64,000 bases of DNA from positions 558,001 to 622,000 of the forward strand of contig NZ_CP117430.1 in NCBI RefSeq assembly GCF_030687395.1, in the 5' to 3' direction. Of this stretch, positions 17,696 to 26,460 are shown piece after piece. The translations under genes were made by a program, and so were the position numbers. The notes under the pieces were generated by a model. That model was not told the DNA's origin and ran no database searches. It saw only the letters and a program-made list of their open reading frames with translations. Position 1 is the first letter of the stretch. Each line of letters starts with the position of its first letter. Source of the stretch: Pseudomonas wuhanensis (GTDB taxonomy: Bacteria > Pseudomonadota > Gammaproteobacteria > Pseudomonadales > Pseudomonadaceae).

Positions 17696-19066
17696 ATGAA
17701 CCGTAGCCTGACCCTAAAACTCGGGGCGATTGCCCTTTTGATTCTGTTGCTGCTGATCCCGTTGCTGATGATCAACGGCGTGATCCAGGAGCGGCAACAA
17801 CTGCGAGATGGTGTGCTCGAAGACATCGCTCGCAGTTCCAGTTACAGCCAGCAATTGAGCGGCCCGCTGATGGTGGTGCCCTATCGAAAAACGGTGCGCA
17901 CCTGGAAAACCAACAACAAAACCAACGAGCGTTATCAGGACGTCGGCGAGGAACGCGGGCGTTTGTATTTCCTGCCTGAGCGCTTCGAACTCGACGGCCA
18001 GGTCCAGACCGAACTGCGTGCCCGAGGTATCTACGAGGCGCGGCTGTTTCATGCCGATAATCGCATCAGCGGGCATTTTTCGGTTCCAGCACAACTGGGC
18101 ATCAAGGAGGACTTCGCCGATTACCGCTTCGACCAACCGTTCCTGGCCGTCGGCATCAGCGACATACGCGGCATCGAGAATGCGCTGAAACTCGAACTCA
18201 ATGACCAGAAGCTGGATTTTGTACCGGGTAGCCAGGTGGGTTGGTTGGGCGAGGGGGTGCACGTGACGCTGCCAGCATTGGACGCCAAACAGGTCACGGA
18301 ACTGGCATTCGCTTTCGACTTGCGTCTGCAAGGCACCGGCCAGTTGCAGATTCTCCCGGTGGGCAAGACCAGCAAGGTTTCACTGGCCGCCAACTGGCCT
18401 CATCCCAGCTTCATCGGTAACTACCTGCCGGCCCAGCGTGAAATCACCGATCAGGGTTTCACTGCCAATTGGCAGACCTCGTTCTTCTCCACCAACCTGC
18501 AAGAGGCCTTGAGCAGTTGCGTGTCTGGCGGCCAGTGCGAGGCGTTCAGCGGTCGCAGCTTCGGCGTGAGTTTCATCGACCCGGTGGACCAGTACCTGAA
18601 AAGCGACCGGGCAATCAAATACGCGTTGCTGTTCATCGTCCTGACCTTCGCCGGTTTCTTCCTCTTCGAAGTGCTGAAAAGCCTGGCGGTACACCCGGTG
18701 CAATACGCGCTGGTGGGCGTGGCGCTGGCGTTTTTCTACCTGTTGCTGTTGTCGCTGTCCGAGCACATCGGCTTCGCCCTGGCGTATCTGCTGTCGGCGA
18801 GTGGTTGCGTGTTGTTGATCGGCTTCTATGTCTGCCATGTGCTGCGCAGCGTGCATCACGGTTTGAGTTTTTCGGCAGGATTGGCGGCGTTGTATGGCTT
18901 GCTCTATGGCTTGCTGAGTGCCGAGGATTACGCGCTGTTGATGGGCTCGCTGCTGTTGTTCGGGCTGCTGGGCGTGTTCATGGTGCTGACCCGCAAGCTG
19001 GACTGGTACGGGATCGGACAGAAAACCGCGAAGCCTTTGGCCTTTGATATTGGAGCCGTGGAATGA
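17696..19066 (+). CDS. creD: Cell envelope integrity protein CreD
   Basis: A 456-residue inner-membrane protein. TM1 is at residues 7-28, a large periplasmic domain runs to about 300 (contains the usual SGPLMVVPY and YRFDQPFLAVGISDIRG), and then about five closely spaced TM helices (IKYALLFIVLTFAGFFLFEV onward). CreD is the main target of CreBC and protects against envelope stress and colicin-type damage; its biochemical activity is unknown. AGGGAG precedes the ATG. It is separated from creC by a REPIN, so it may be partly uncoupled from creBC. Confidence 0.93.
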   Translation: MNRSLTLKLGAIALLILLLLIPLLMINGVIQERQQLRDGVLEDIARSSSYSQQLSGPLMVVPYRKTVRTWKTNNKTNERYQDVGEERGRLYFLPERFELDGQVQTELRARGIYEARLFHADNRISGHFSVPAQLGIKEDFADYRFDQPFLAVGISDIRGIENALKLELNDQKLDFVPGSQVGWLGEGVHVTLPALDAKQVTELAFAFDLRLQGTGQLQILPVGKTSKVSLAANWPHPSFIGNYLPAQREITDQGFTANWQTSFFSTNLQEALSSCVSGGQCEAFSGRSFGVSFIDPVDQYLKSDRAIKYALLFIVLTFAGFFLFEVLKSLAVHPVQYALVGVALAFFYLLLLSLSEHIGFALAYLLSASGCVLLIGFYVCHVLRSVHHGLSFSAGLAALYGLLYGLLSAEDYALLMGSLLLFGLLGVFMVLTRKLDWYGIGQKTAKPLAFDIGAVE

Positions 19067-19254
19067 GCCGGTCGTTGGGGTTGCGCGAGGATCAGCGGGT
19101 GGGAGAGGTGTTGGCGACGCGGATTGCCGGGTTGTTTCCGTTGGATCCGGTGTGGTGCATTCGCGAGCAGGCTCGCTCCCACAAAAGATCTCCAGTGAAC
19201 ACAACGGTTATGCACACCAAAAATCAAATGTGGGAGCGAGCCTGCTCGCGATGA
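19063..19254 (+). other. Possible gene remnant overlapping creD stop, interrupted by a REPIN
   Basis: An ATG overlaps the creD stop (ATGA) and opens 63 codons: MSRSLGLREDQRVGEVLATR then IAGLFPLDPVWC. The first ~32 codons have coding-like composition. The remainder is read straight through the REPIN at 19159-19252, so it is not conserved protein. It may be the stub of a creD-coupled gene cut by REPIN insertion, or chance. I do not recognise the peptide. Confidence 0.25.
19159..19252. repeat. REPIN downstream of creD
   Basis: Inverted REPs of the GCGAGCAGGCTCGC variant with GTGGGAGCG ends. It separates the convergent creD and GST genes. Confidence 0.88.
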
Positions 19255-19276
19255 GGCCGGCACAGTTAGCGAGAAT

Positions 19277-19906
19277 CTAGACCTTCGGCATCGTCGCAAT
19301 CATCGAAGGCCGCTGACTCACCTCAAAGTACCACTCTGCCAACTTCGGATTCTCTTTGCGCCATTCCAGATCCGGATGGCGCAGATCCAGGTAACCCAAG
19401 GCACAGGCAACACTGATTGCCGCCACATCGAAATGGCTGGTCAGCTCGGCAATGGCGTCGGCTTCCAGTAGTGCCAGGGCGCGACGAATCTTGTCGCGCT
19501 GACTGTCGAGCCATGCATCCCAATGTTTTTCCGGCGAGCGCAGGGCCACTTCATAGCGAACCATCACTGCGGCATCCATGATCCCGTCTGCCAGAGAGGC
19601 CAGGGTCAAGCGCCGCCAGCGCGCGGAACCGTCGCGAGGGATCAGCGGATTGCCGACGTGCTGATGATCGAGATAGTCGAGGATCACCCGGCTGTCGTAC
19701 AGCACATTGCCGTCGGCCAGGCGTAGTGCTGGAATCTTACCCAGCGGGTTGTCTTCGTTGAGGGCCGGGTCCGGGCTGACTGGCGTGAGCTGGCTGGCTT
19801 GCAGCGCTACGCGGTCCGTTTGACCGGTTTCGTGCAGCAGCACCATGACTTTGCGAACGAAGGGCGACGCGGGATTGTGGAACAAGGTCATGCTGGGGGC
19901 GGACAT
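19277..19906 (-). CDS. Glutathione S-transferase family protein
   Basis: A 209-residue soluble protein with a thioredoxin-like N-terminal domain (MTLFHNPASPFVRKVMVLLHE; Ser/Pro at the G site, cis-proline in LGKIPALRL, DSRVILDYLDHQ for glutathione contact) and an all-helical C-terminal domain. It resembles the YibF/YliJ-type bacterial GSTs. The substrate is unknown; detoxification or reductive roles are usual. The first ATG (19904-19906) was chosen because GAGATG lies upstream; an internal ATG five codons later is also possible. It is convergent with creD and lies behind the iron-uptake genes on the same strand. Confidence 0.9.
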   Translation of the reverse strand: MSAPSMTLFHNPASPFVRKVMVLLHETGQTDRVALQASQLTPVSPDPALNEDNPLGKIPALRLADGNVLYDSRVILDYLDHQHVGNPLIPRDGSARWRRLTLASLADGIMDAAVMVRYEVALRSPEKHWDAWLDSQRDKIRRALALLEADAIAELTSHFDVAAISVACALGYLDLRHPDLEWRKENPKLAEWYFEVSQRPSMIATMPKV

Positions 19907-19975
19907 GTCGGCATCTCGATCATGGACAGTGTCGGGAGCATAGCGCTTTAGTGTTTAAGTGTGGGAGCGAGCCGT

Positions 19976-20155
19976 TCAGTGACGTTGCAGCAACCCGCGC
20001 AAGGCGAGGACGGCGGGGATCCCCAGCCCGAGCCAACTCAATGCATCCCACACGCCATCGCCCAGCAACGCGGCAAACAACCCTGCGGCGCTGAGCAGGG
20101 CGATGACGGTTGGCGTGGCGAAGACCTTCCAGAAATTCGACTGTCTGGGCCTCAT
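19976..20155 (-). CDS. Small two-helix membrane protein, end of the fiu operon
   Basis: A 59-residue protein (MRPRQSNFWKVFATPTV...) with two hydrophobic segments (VIALLSAAGLFAALLGD and LSWLGLGIPAVLALRGLL). Its ATG overlaps the stop codon of the PepSY gene (ATGA), which argues for translational coupling and so for a real gene. Similar small proteins often trail PepSY/PiuB reductase genes in pseudomonad siderophore operons. No function is known; a stabilising role for the membrane reductase is inference. Confidence 0.75.
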   Translation of the reverse strand: MRPRQSNFWKVFATPTVIALLSAAGLFAALLGDGVWDALSWLGLGIPAVLALRGLLQRH

Positions 20156-21282
20156 GTCGGGCACTCCGCGTTTTCGAGCACAGGTTTCGCGATCTTGCGC
20201 CGCACCACCCACAAATAAACCCCGCTGCCGAGCACGATGATGGTCAGCACATCGAGGATCGCCCAGAGGATTTTCATCGGCATGCCGCCGTAGTCACCGA
20301 AGTGCAGCGGCTGCGACATGCCCATGGCGTCCATGTACCACGGCCGTTCGGCCACCGCCGTAACTTGCAGAGTGCTGGCGTCGATCAGTACCGGCGTCAG
20401 CAGGTGCGAAGTCAGTTGGGTGCTGCCTTTCATGAACACGGCGTAATGGTGTTCGCTGGAAAACCGTGTGCCGGGGAAAGCGATGAAGTCGGGCTGCATG
20501 CCCGGCGCGACGTCTTTGGCGATGTCGAGCAGGCGGGTCGCAGACGCCAATTGAGTCAGCGGCGGCGCCTCGCGATAAGGCGCGATCATCGCGCTCAGGC
20601 TGTCGTTGCGCCACGCGGCGATCAACAGGTCGGCGCAGGCACTGATCACGCCGGTCACGCCGACCACCAGGGCCCAGGTCAGCGTTACCACGCCGATCAG
20701 GTTATGCAGGTCAAGCCAGCGCAGACGGGTGGATTTGTCGTGGCGCACGGTGGCGAACTTCAAACGCCGCATGAACGGCAGGTACAGCACCGTTCCGGAG
20801 ACAATCGCCAACACAAACAGAATCCCCATGAACGCCAGCAGCAACTTGCCCGGCAGGCCGGCGAACATGTCCACGTGCAGGCGCAGCATGACCATCATCA
20901 GCCCGCCATTGGCCGATGGCATCTCCAATGCTTCGCCGGTGCGAGCGTCAAGCATGAAGGTGTGGGACGAGTTCGGCTCGGTGCCCGCGGTGGGCGCCAT
21001 GATTGCGATCACGCCATTGGGGTCTTCATCGTCGTAGCCGAAATACTGCATGACCTCGCCGGGACGATGCTTTTCAGCCGCTTGCACCAACTGCTGCAAA
21101 TCCAGCTGCGGGGTATCGGCCGGCATCGATTTCAACTCGGCGGCATCGCCCAGCAGATGGTCGATCTCGTGGTGGAAGATCAACGGCAGGCCGGTGAGGG
21201 CCAGCATCAGCAGGAATACCGTGCAGATCAGGCTGGTCCAGGTGTGAACAAAGGACCAGCGGCGGATGGTTTTGCTTTTCAT
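20152..21282 (-). CDS. PepSY-associated TM protein (PiuB/FpvG-like)
   Basis: A 376-residue inner-membrane protein with about four TM helices: near residues 13-33, 140-160, 190-215 and 345-365. Conserved histidines are associated with the helices (FVHTWTSL, LRLHVDMFAGLPGK, LDLHNLIGVVTL). PepSY domains are present between them. FpvG in P. aeruginosa, of the same family, helps reduce iron from ferripyoverdine in the periplasm. Here, behind a siderophore receptor, reductive iron release from the imported siderophore is likely. It starts 73 bases after the receptor stop, with a hairpin between. Confidence 0.85.
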   Translation of the reverse strand: MKSKTIRRWSFVHTWTSLICTVFLLMLALTGLPLIFHHEIDHLLGDAAELKSMPADTPQLDLQQLVQAAEKHRPGEVMQYFGYDDEDPNGVIAIMAPTAGTEPNSSHTFMLDARTGEALEMPSANGGLMMVMLRLHVDMFAGLPGKLLLAFMGILFVLAIVSGTVLYLPFMRRLKFATVRHDKSTRLRWLDLHNLIGVVTLTWALVVGVTGVISACADLLIAAWRNDSLSAMIAPYREAPPLTQLASATRLLDIAKDVAPGMQPDFIAFPGTRFSSEHHYAVFMKGSTQLTSHLLTPVLIDASTLQVTAVAERPWYMDAMGMSQPLHFGDYGGMPMKILWAILDVLTIIVLGSGVYLWVVRRKIAKPVLENAECPT

Positions 21283-21306
21283 TTCATGGCCTTCAGAAAG
21301 ACCAAA

Positions 21307-21325
21307 GCCGTCCTCGAAGGACGGC
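21307..21325 (-). terminator. Hairpin between fiuA and PepSY gene (partial terminator/attenuator)
   Basis: A perfect 8-bp stem, gccgtcct / aggacggc, with a 3-base loop. No T-run follows on the minus strand, so it more likely stabilises the receptor mRNA or lowers downstream expression than stops transcription fully. Confidence 0.5.
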
Positions 21326-21354
21326 CTGGTCGTGGCGCGTGTCAGTTCAGGCGA

Positions 21355-23784
21355 TTACCACTTGTACGTAGCACTGGCGACGACGCTGCGTTGGTCGCCG
21401 TAGTAGCAGTAGAAGCTGTCGCACGTGGAGATATAGTCCTTGTCGAACAGGTTGGTGGCGTTCAGTGCCAGTGATGCACCTTTCAGACTGTTATCCAGAC
21501 GGCCCAAGTCGTAATGGACCGCCGCGTCGAACACCGTGTAGGCATCAGCTTTGCCCAACCAGGTATTGCCCTGGTCGCCATAAGTGTTGCCGGTGTAGCG
21601 TGCGCCGGCACCGATGCCGAAACCATCCAGCACACCGTTGTGCCAGGTGTAGTCGGCCCACACCGACGCTTGTTGATTAGGCATCAGCTGCAGGCGATTG
21701 CCCTTGAAGTCACCCTTTTGCACTTCGGATTTGGCCAGGGTGTAGGCGGCGATGACTTTCAGGTTGTCGGTGACATCGGAAACGGCTTCCAGCTCCAGGC
21801 CTTTGACCTTCACTTCGCCGGTCTGGCTGGTAATCGAGACGTTGTCCGAGTTGGTCGTGGTGACGGAGACGTTTTTCTGGGTCAGGTCATAGACCGCAGC
21901 CGTCAGCAGGGTGTTGCTGCCCGGTGGTTGGTATTTGATGCCCAGTTCCCACTGCTTGCCTTCAGTCGGCTTGAACGACTCGGTCGGCGATGCCGTGGCT
22001 TTGCTGGTCGGCTGGAACGATTCGGCGTAGGACAGGTAGGGCACGAAGCCCGAGTCGAACACATAGCTGATCGCTGCGTTACCGCTGAATTTCTTGTCCC
22101 GTTCGGTGTTGGTGGCATCACCCTTGTTGAAGAATTTGGTGCCCGTATGGACCCAGTCCTCACGACCACCGAGGGTCAGACGCCATTGGTCGAGGGCCAT
22201 TTGGTCCTGGACGTACAAGCCGGTCTGGTAGGTCTTCTGGTCATAGTCATAAAACGCCGTCGAGCGTGACGGGCGAACGATTGGCTGGCCATAGATCGGG
22301 TTGTTGACGTTGGTGGTCAGGCCGTCACCGAAGATCGAGGTGTAGTTGCTGTTGGTGCGCTGGTGATCGAGGCCGATCAACAGGGTGTGGCGGATGTCGC
22401 CGGTTGCAAAGTCGCCCTGGAAGTTGTTGTCCACGGCGAACTGGCTGATGTCCTCGTCGACACTGGTGCTCGATCGGCCAACGTTGCCCTGGGCATCGAC
22501 CTGGGTGAACGGGTAGGCGCCGGGGGTAAGCGCCTGGAAGGACAGGTCCGATTTGGTGTACCGCAGGTTCTGCTTGAACTGCCAGACATCGTTCAAGCGA
22601 TGTTCAAAGGCGTAGCCCAGCGCGTAGTAGGTGCGGTCGTAGTATTCCCAGTCCGGGTCACCGAGGTTTTTGTGATGGGAGACCTTGCCGAGTGGCGAAT
22701 GGATCTTCGTGCCTTGCACCGGCAGGAACTGGCTGGTGATGCCTGTATCGTCGCGGGTAAATTGCGTCAGCAGCGTGAACTTGGTGTCAGGGTCAATGTT
22801 CCAGGTCAGGCTCGGTGCAATGTTGTAGCGTTTGTTGTCGATGTGATCGACCTGAGTACCGCTGTCGCGCACTACACCGCTCAGGCCATAGAGAAACCGG
22901 CCTTCGTCATCGATTTTGCCGGTGCTGGCGAAGCTGATTTGACGATGGTTGTCGCTGCCATATTGCACCTGGATTTCATGGCTCGACTCGGCGCTGGGGC
23001 GACGGCTGACCATGTCCAGCAAGCCGCCTGGCGGGGTCTGGCCGTAAACCGATGAGGCCGGGCCGCGCAGCAGGGCGAGGCGATCGAGGTTCCAGGTTTC
23101 CTGTTTCGGGTTGGCGTACACGCCTTTTGGCAGTGGCAGGCCATCGAGGAATTGCGTCGGTTCGAAACCACGCACGAGCAACCAGTCGGCGCGGGTGTCG
23201 CTGCCGTAGCTGCTGGCGACGATGCCTGGCATGTAGCGCACGGCGTCATCGAGGTTTTGCACACCGCGATCTTCCATTTGCTGGCGAGTGGCGACGGAAA
23301 TCGAACGCGGCGCTTCGACCAGCGCGGTGTCGGTCTTGGTGCCAGCAGCGGTGCGCGTGGCAACGTAACCTTCGACCGGGCCCCAGGCTGTTTCCGCATT
23401 TTCCAGGCCAATGACGGCGGTTTCCGGCAATGCCATCACGCCTTCGGGCACGGCCACCAGGCTGTAGGTGCCGGTGCTGCTTTGTTCCAGTTGCAGGCCG
23501 GTGCCGCGCAAGGCTTCACGCAGAGCGCCAGTGGCGTCGAACTGGCCCTTCACCGGGGCCGAGGTCTTGCCCGCCGCCAGCGACGGATTCAACGACAACG
23601 CCAAACCGGCCTGGCTGGCGATCTGGTTCAGGGTGCTGGCCAATGGCGCAGCCGGCAGGTTGTAGGCGCGGACGCTGGACGCCTGTTCGGCGGCAATCAG
23701 TGGGCTGCTGGCCAAAGGGGCGCAAAGGGCAATGGCGACCGCCAGCAAACGGGGGCGCAACACGGTGTCTAGCGAACGGGACAT
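21355..23784 (-). CDS. fiuA: TonB-dependent siderophore receptor/transducer, FiuA-like
   Basis: An 809-residue outer-membrane receptor. Layout: signal peptide (residues 1-32, ending SSPLIAA), an STN signalling domain (about 35-110, YNLPAAPLASTLNQIASQAG), a TonB-box region, a plug domain (VEAPRSISVATRQQMED, LLVRGFEPTQFLDG, LLRGPASSVYGQTPPGGLLD) and a 22-strand barrel ending in aromatic W (VVASATYKW). The STN domain marks it as a transducer that signals to an anti-sigma factor; fiuI and fiuR lie directly upstream. Sequence style and neighbours match P. aeruginosa FiuA (ferrichrome/ferrioxamine). The ligand is inferred, not shown. Confidence 0.88.
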   Translation of the reverse strand: MSRSLDTVLRPRLLAVAIALCAPLASSPLIAAEQASSVRAYNLPAAPLASTLNQIASQAGLALSLNPSLAAGKTSAPVKGQFDATGALREALRGTGLQLEQSSTGTYSLVAVPEGVMALPETAVIGLENAETAWGPVEGYVATRTAAGTKTDTALVEAPRSISVATRQQMEDRGVQNLDDAVRYMPGIVASSYGSDTRADWLLVRGFEPTQFLDGLPLPKGVYANPKQETWNLDRLALLRGPASSVYGQTPPGGLLDMVSRRPSAESSHEIQVQYGSDNHRQISFASTGKIDDEGRFLYGLSGVVRDSGTQVDHIDNKRYNIAPSLTWNIDPDTKFTLLTQFTRDDTGITSQFLPVQGTKIHSPLGKVSHHKNLGDPDWEYYDRTYYALGYAFEHRLNDVWQFKQNLRYTKSDLSFQALTPGAYPFTQVDAQGNVGRSSTSVDEDISQFAVDNNFQGDFATGDIRHTLLIGLDHQRTNSNYTSIFGDGLTTNVNNPIYGQPIVRPSRSTAFYDYDQKTYQTGLYVQDQMALDQWRLTLGGREDWVHTGTKFFNKGDATNTERDKKFSGNAAISYVFDSGFVPYLSYAESFQPTSKATASPTESFKPTEGKQWELGIKYQPPGSNTLLTAAVYDLTQKNVSVTTTNSDNVSITSQTGEVKVKGLELEAVSDVTDNLKVIAAYTLAKSEVQKGDFKGNRLQLMPNQQASVWADYTWHNGVLDGFGIGAGARYTGNTYGDQGNTWLGKADAYTVFDAAVHYDLGRLDNSLKGASLALNATNLFDKDYISTCDSFYCYYGDQRSVVASATYKW

Positions 23785-23856
23785 ACAGCGGCTCCTGAAT
23801 GGAAATATTTCTCAATTGCCTAGGTGCCGGACGAGAATTCAAAAGTGATAGGGCGA

Positions 23857-23879
23857 GATGAAAATAATTTCGATTCATC
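23857..23879. promoter_or_regulatory. Inverted repeat GATGAA-N11-TTCATC upstream of fiuA
   Basis: AT-rich stretch about 75 bases upstream of the fiuA start on the minus strand. It could be part of the sigma-FiuI-dependent promoter or a regulator site; no known consensus was matched. Confidence 0.3.
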
Positions 23880-23903
23880 AATTGCGGTGAGGCAGATGGT
23901 CCC

Positions 23904-23992
23904 ATCGCGGGCAAGCCACGCTCCACAGGTTTTGTGTCGAGCGGGAATTCTGTGAACGACACAAAACCTGTGGGAGCGGGCTTGCCCGCGAT
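23904..23992. repeat. REPIN between fiuR and fiuA
   Basis: Inverted REPs. The left copy reads GGGCAAGCCACGCTCC (with one base fewer than its partner) and the right is GTGGGAGCGGGCTTGCC. The symmetry extends into the spacer (CAGGTTTTGTGTCG / CGACACAAAACCTG). Confidence 0.88.
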
Positions 23993-24017
23993 GGCGGCGG
24001 ATCAGGCGCAGCACCTT

Positions 24018-24989
24018 TTAGCGCTTGGCGTCAGCCTTCGCGACCGTTACCCACCATGGCGTGTGTTGTTCGATCTGCACCGGCAGGGTCGGTAAAAGTG
24101 CACTCAGTGCCTTGTCGGTATCGTTCAGGGGGAAGCTGCCGGTGATGCGCAGGTTGGCGACCTCTGGTGTCACGCCAAGATGCCCGCGACGATAGCGGCC
24201 GAGCTCCTGGACCAGATCTTCCAGCCGCGCGTTGTCCACCACCAGCATGCCGCGGGTCCAGGCGTCGGCGCCGAGGTTGAGGGCGATGATCGGGCCCAGG
24301 CCATTGCTGCGCATCAGCACTTGCTGGCCTTCGCGCAGGATCTGTTCCTCGGGGCTCGATTCGGGATGGGCGGCTACCGCTGACTTCAATACGCTCAGGC
24401 GCGTGCCTTCGTCTTCACGCTTGACCAGGAACCGTGTCCCGAGTGCGCGCATGCTGCCTTCGCGGGTCTCGACGATAAACGGCCGGGCATCGCCATGGCC
24501 GGTTTCAACGAGGATCTCCCCTTCCTGAAGGACGATCAGTCGCTGCTTCTCATCGAAGCGCACATCCACTGCGCTGTGGGTGTTGAGGTTGATCAGCGTG
24601 CCGTCGGTCAGGCGTAGAGTGCGCTGCTCGCCGGTGGCAGTGCGCTGGTCGGCCAGCCAATAGTCGATGGGCAGATAACGATCACCGGCGAACAGCGCCA
24701 GGCCGATCACCGCCACGATGCTGGCCAGACCGCTGCCGAGCTTGCGCACCCGTCGCCGAATGCTTTCGCGCGATTGCAGCAAGGCGGTGCGGGCCGGACC
24801 GTTGGCGACGCTGAAACGTTGGTCGAGCATGCCCAACTGACGCCAGGCCCGAGCATGTTCTTCGTGGGCGGCGTGCCATTTGGCGAACGCTTCGCGCTCG
24901 ACCGCGTTGCCGGAATCCAGCGACAGTTGCCAGGCAATCGCGGCATCCAGCACCTGCACCGACACGGGTTTGGAGTTGACCGGGCTCAT
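24018..24989 (-). CDS. fiuR: FecR-family anti-sigma factor
   Basis: A 323-residue single-pass membrane protein. A cytoplasmic DUF4880/anti-sigma N-terminal part (AIAWQLSLDSGNAVEREAFAKW, HARAWRQLGMLDQRF) precedes one TM helix at about 85-102 (GLASIVAVIGLALFAGD). The periplasmic FecR domain follows (LRLTDGTLINLNTHSAVDVRF, ILVETGHGDARPF) and ends in an STN-like segment. It transmits the receptor's signal across the membrane to the sigma factor. Its start overlaps the fiuI stop (ATGA). Order and size match fiuR of P. aeruginosa. Confidence 0.9.
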   Translation of the reverse strand: MSPVNSKPVSVQVLDAAIAWQLSLDSGNAVEREAFAKWHAAHEEHARAWRQLGMLDQRFSVANGPARTALLQSRESIRRRVRKLGSGLASIVAVIGLALFAGDRYLPIDYWLADQRTATGEQRTLRLTDGTLINLNTHSAVDVRFDEKQRLIVLQEGEILVETGHGDARPFIVETREGSMRALGTRFLVKREDEGTRLSVLKSAVAAHPESSPEEQILREGQQVLMRSNGLGPIIALNLGADAWTRGMLVVDNARLEDLVQELGRYRRGHLGVTPEVANLRITGSFPLNDTDKALSALLPTLPVQIEQHTPWWVTVAKADAKR

Positions 24990-25504
24990 ACTGGCTCACC
25001 GTACAACGCGATGTAGCACTGACGAATACCCTGCGCCAGGTATTGGCGAACCCGCGGCACTGATACGCCCAGACGCTGAGCGATTTCGGCGTGACCGAGG
25101 CCATCGAGACGATTATAGAGAAACGCCGCCCGGGCCTTGCTCGAGAGCTTGCCCAGCAGGCGATCGATGGCTTTGAGGTCTTCGAGGATCAGTTGCTGTT
25201 CTTCCACCGACGGTTGTTCGCCTTCGGGGATCAGCATCAACTCGGAGAGGTAGGCCTGTTCCAGCGCGGCGCGGCGGAAGTAGTCGAACAGCAGGCCCTT
25301 GGCGATCGCCACCAAAAATGCCCGGGGTTCACGAGGCGCCTTCAGTTCATTACGGCCCAGCAAGCGCACGAAGGTGTCCTGGCTCAGGTCTTCGGCCCGT
25401 TGCGGGCAGGCCACGTTGCGCCGCAGCCAGGCCAATAGCCAACCGCGATGGTCGCGATACAACGCACCAACGAGCTCACTGTGAGGGCTTTGGACTGACG
25501 ACAC
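24986..25504 (-). CDS. fiuI: ECF sigma factor, FiuI/FecI-like
   Basis: A 172-residue sigma-70 family ECF factor. The sigma2 region is YRDHRGWLLAWLRRNV...AEDLSQDTFVRLL; sigma4 is LGKLSSKARAAFLYNRLDGLGHAEIAQRLGVSVPRVRQYLAQG, given here only as a region at residues ~117-160. It directs RNA polymerase to the fiuA promoter when the siderophore binds the receptor. It is the first gene of the minus-strand operon fiuI-fiuR, followed by fiuA. A Fur-like box lies at 25531-25549, upstream of the start, as is usual for iron-starvation sigma factors. Confidence 0.9.
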   Translation of the reverse strand: MSSVQSPHSELVGALYRDHRGWLLAWLRRNVACPQRAEDLSQDTFVRLLGRNELKAPREPRAFLVAIAKGLLFDYFRRAALEQAYLSELMLIPEGEQPSVEEQQLILEDLKAIDRLLGKLSSKARAAFLYNRLDGLGHAEIAQRLGVSVPRVRQYLAQGIRQCYIALYGEPV

Positions 25505-25530
25505 GCAACATCACCGAATGGGAAGTGTTA

Positions 25531-25549
25531 AGTAACGAGAATTGTTCGC
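25531..25549 (-). promoter_or_regulatory. Candidate Fur box upstream of fiuI
   Basis: On the minus strand the 19-mer reads gcgaacaattctcgttact, matching GATAATGATTCTCATTATC at the central ATTCTC-TTA core and flanking A/T positions. It sits 27 bases upstream of the fiuI start, where ferric Fur would block transcription. Confidence 0.6.
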
Positions 25550-25638
25550 GATTGTGGCAGAGGCGGGGGAGGTAAGCAATTGGCGCTGGTCGGGTGGTTT
25601 TTGCGGGGGGAATATCCAGTCGGACCGAGTGATCGTTC

Positions 25639-25729
25639 ATCGCGGGCAAGCCACGCTCCCACAGGTTTTGCGTCGTTTGCGAAATCGGCAGACGAAACAA
25701 AACCTGTGGGAGCGTGGCTTGCCCGCGAT
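25639..25729. repeat. REPIN between fiuI promoter and exonuclease gene
   Basis: Both REPs are the GGGCAAGCCACGCTCCCAC variant in inverted orientation. The spacer shares the CAGGTTTTG / CAAAACCTG symmetry with the element at 23904-23992, so the two elements are close relatives. Confidence 0.9.
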
Positions 25730-25752
25730 GGGCCCGAACAGTCACCGAAGAT

Positions 25753-26460
25753 CTAGAACGAAGGCGCTTGCCGCCGCCGCTTCCACTGACTCAACCGCTG
25801 CTGCAAATTCAACGGGCTATGAATCTGCTGCTGCCGCGCCCGGCTGAACAAAATCAGCACCAGCTCCGCCGTCGCCAAGGCATCGGCACTGGCGTTGTGC
25901 CGTTCGAAGACCTCCAGCTTGAACCAGTCGATCCACTCGTCCAGCCCGGCCTCGCGAAAATGCGCCTGCGGGCACAGCAGTGGCGCGATGTCCGCCACAT
26001 CCAGAAACGGATGCTGCAACTTGTAGCCCAGATGTTCTTTCAGTGCGCGCCCCAACATGTGCTGATCGAACGGCGCATGAAACGCCAACACTGGACTGTC
26101 GCCGACGAATTCCATGAATTCGAGCAGGGCCTGCGCGGGGTCGCTGCCGGCGGCAATGGCGCTCGGGCCCAGGCCGTGAATCAACACGCTGGGGCCGAGT
26201 TTGAGTTCGGTGCATTGCAGCGTGCGTTCGAATTGCTGGCTGAAATCGATCGCCCCGTCCTCGATCACCACCGCGCCGATGGACAATAGTCGGTCCTTAT
26301 TCAGGTTCAGCCCGGTGGTTTCCAGGTCGAGCACCACCCAGCGCTGCTCGCGCAGGCTGCAATCGCCGAGCTCGGCCACGGCAGGCAAGCGCTCCAGACG
26401 TTGTTGCAGTTCGCCGGGCAAAATGGGGTTTACCGGCCGCAGCCATGAAAACAGGCTCAT
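25753..26460 (-). CDS. 3'-5' exonuclease, DnaQ/PolC epsilon-like (DEDDh)
   Basis: A 235-residue protein with the exonuclease motifs Exo I VVLDLETTGLN (about residue 43), Exo II AFHAPFDQHML and Exo III HNASADALATAEL, the last placing it in the DEDDh subgroup. It probably trims 3' ends of DNA or RNA as an accessory to polymerase or repair. Its ATG overlaps the stop of the upstream DUF294 gene (26457-26460), so the two are translationally coupled; the pair is conserved in pseudomonads, from memory next to the acetate uptake genes. It ends close to the REPIN at 25639-25729. Confidence 0.88.
   Translation of the reverse strand: MSLFSWLRPVNPILPGELQQRLERLPAVAELGDCSLREQRWVVLDLETTGLNLNKDRLLSIGAVVIEDGAIDFSQQFERTLQCTELKLGPSVLIHGLGPSAIAAGSDPAQALLEFMEFVGDSPVLAFHAPFDQHMLGRALKEHLGYKLQHPFLDVADIAPLLCPQAHFREAGLDEWIDWFKLEVFERHNASADALATAELVLILFSRARQQQIHSPLNLQQRLSQWKRRRQAPSF

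Noticed and set aside
17600..17696. Search for a CreB-binding tag (TTCAC-N6-TTCAC) upstream of creD
   Set aside because: No match in the gap; the REPIN occupies most of it.
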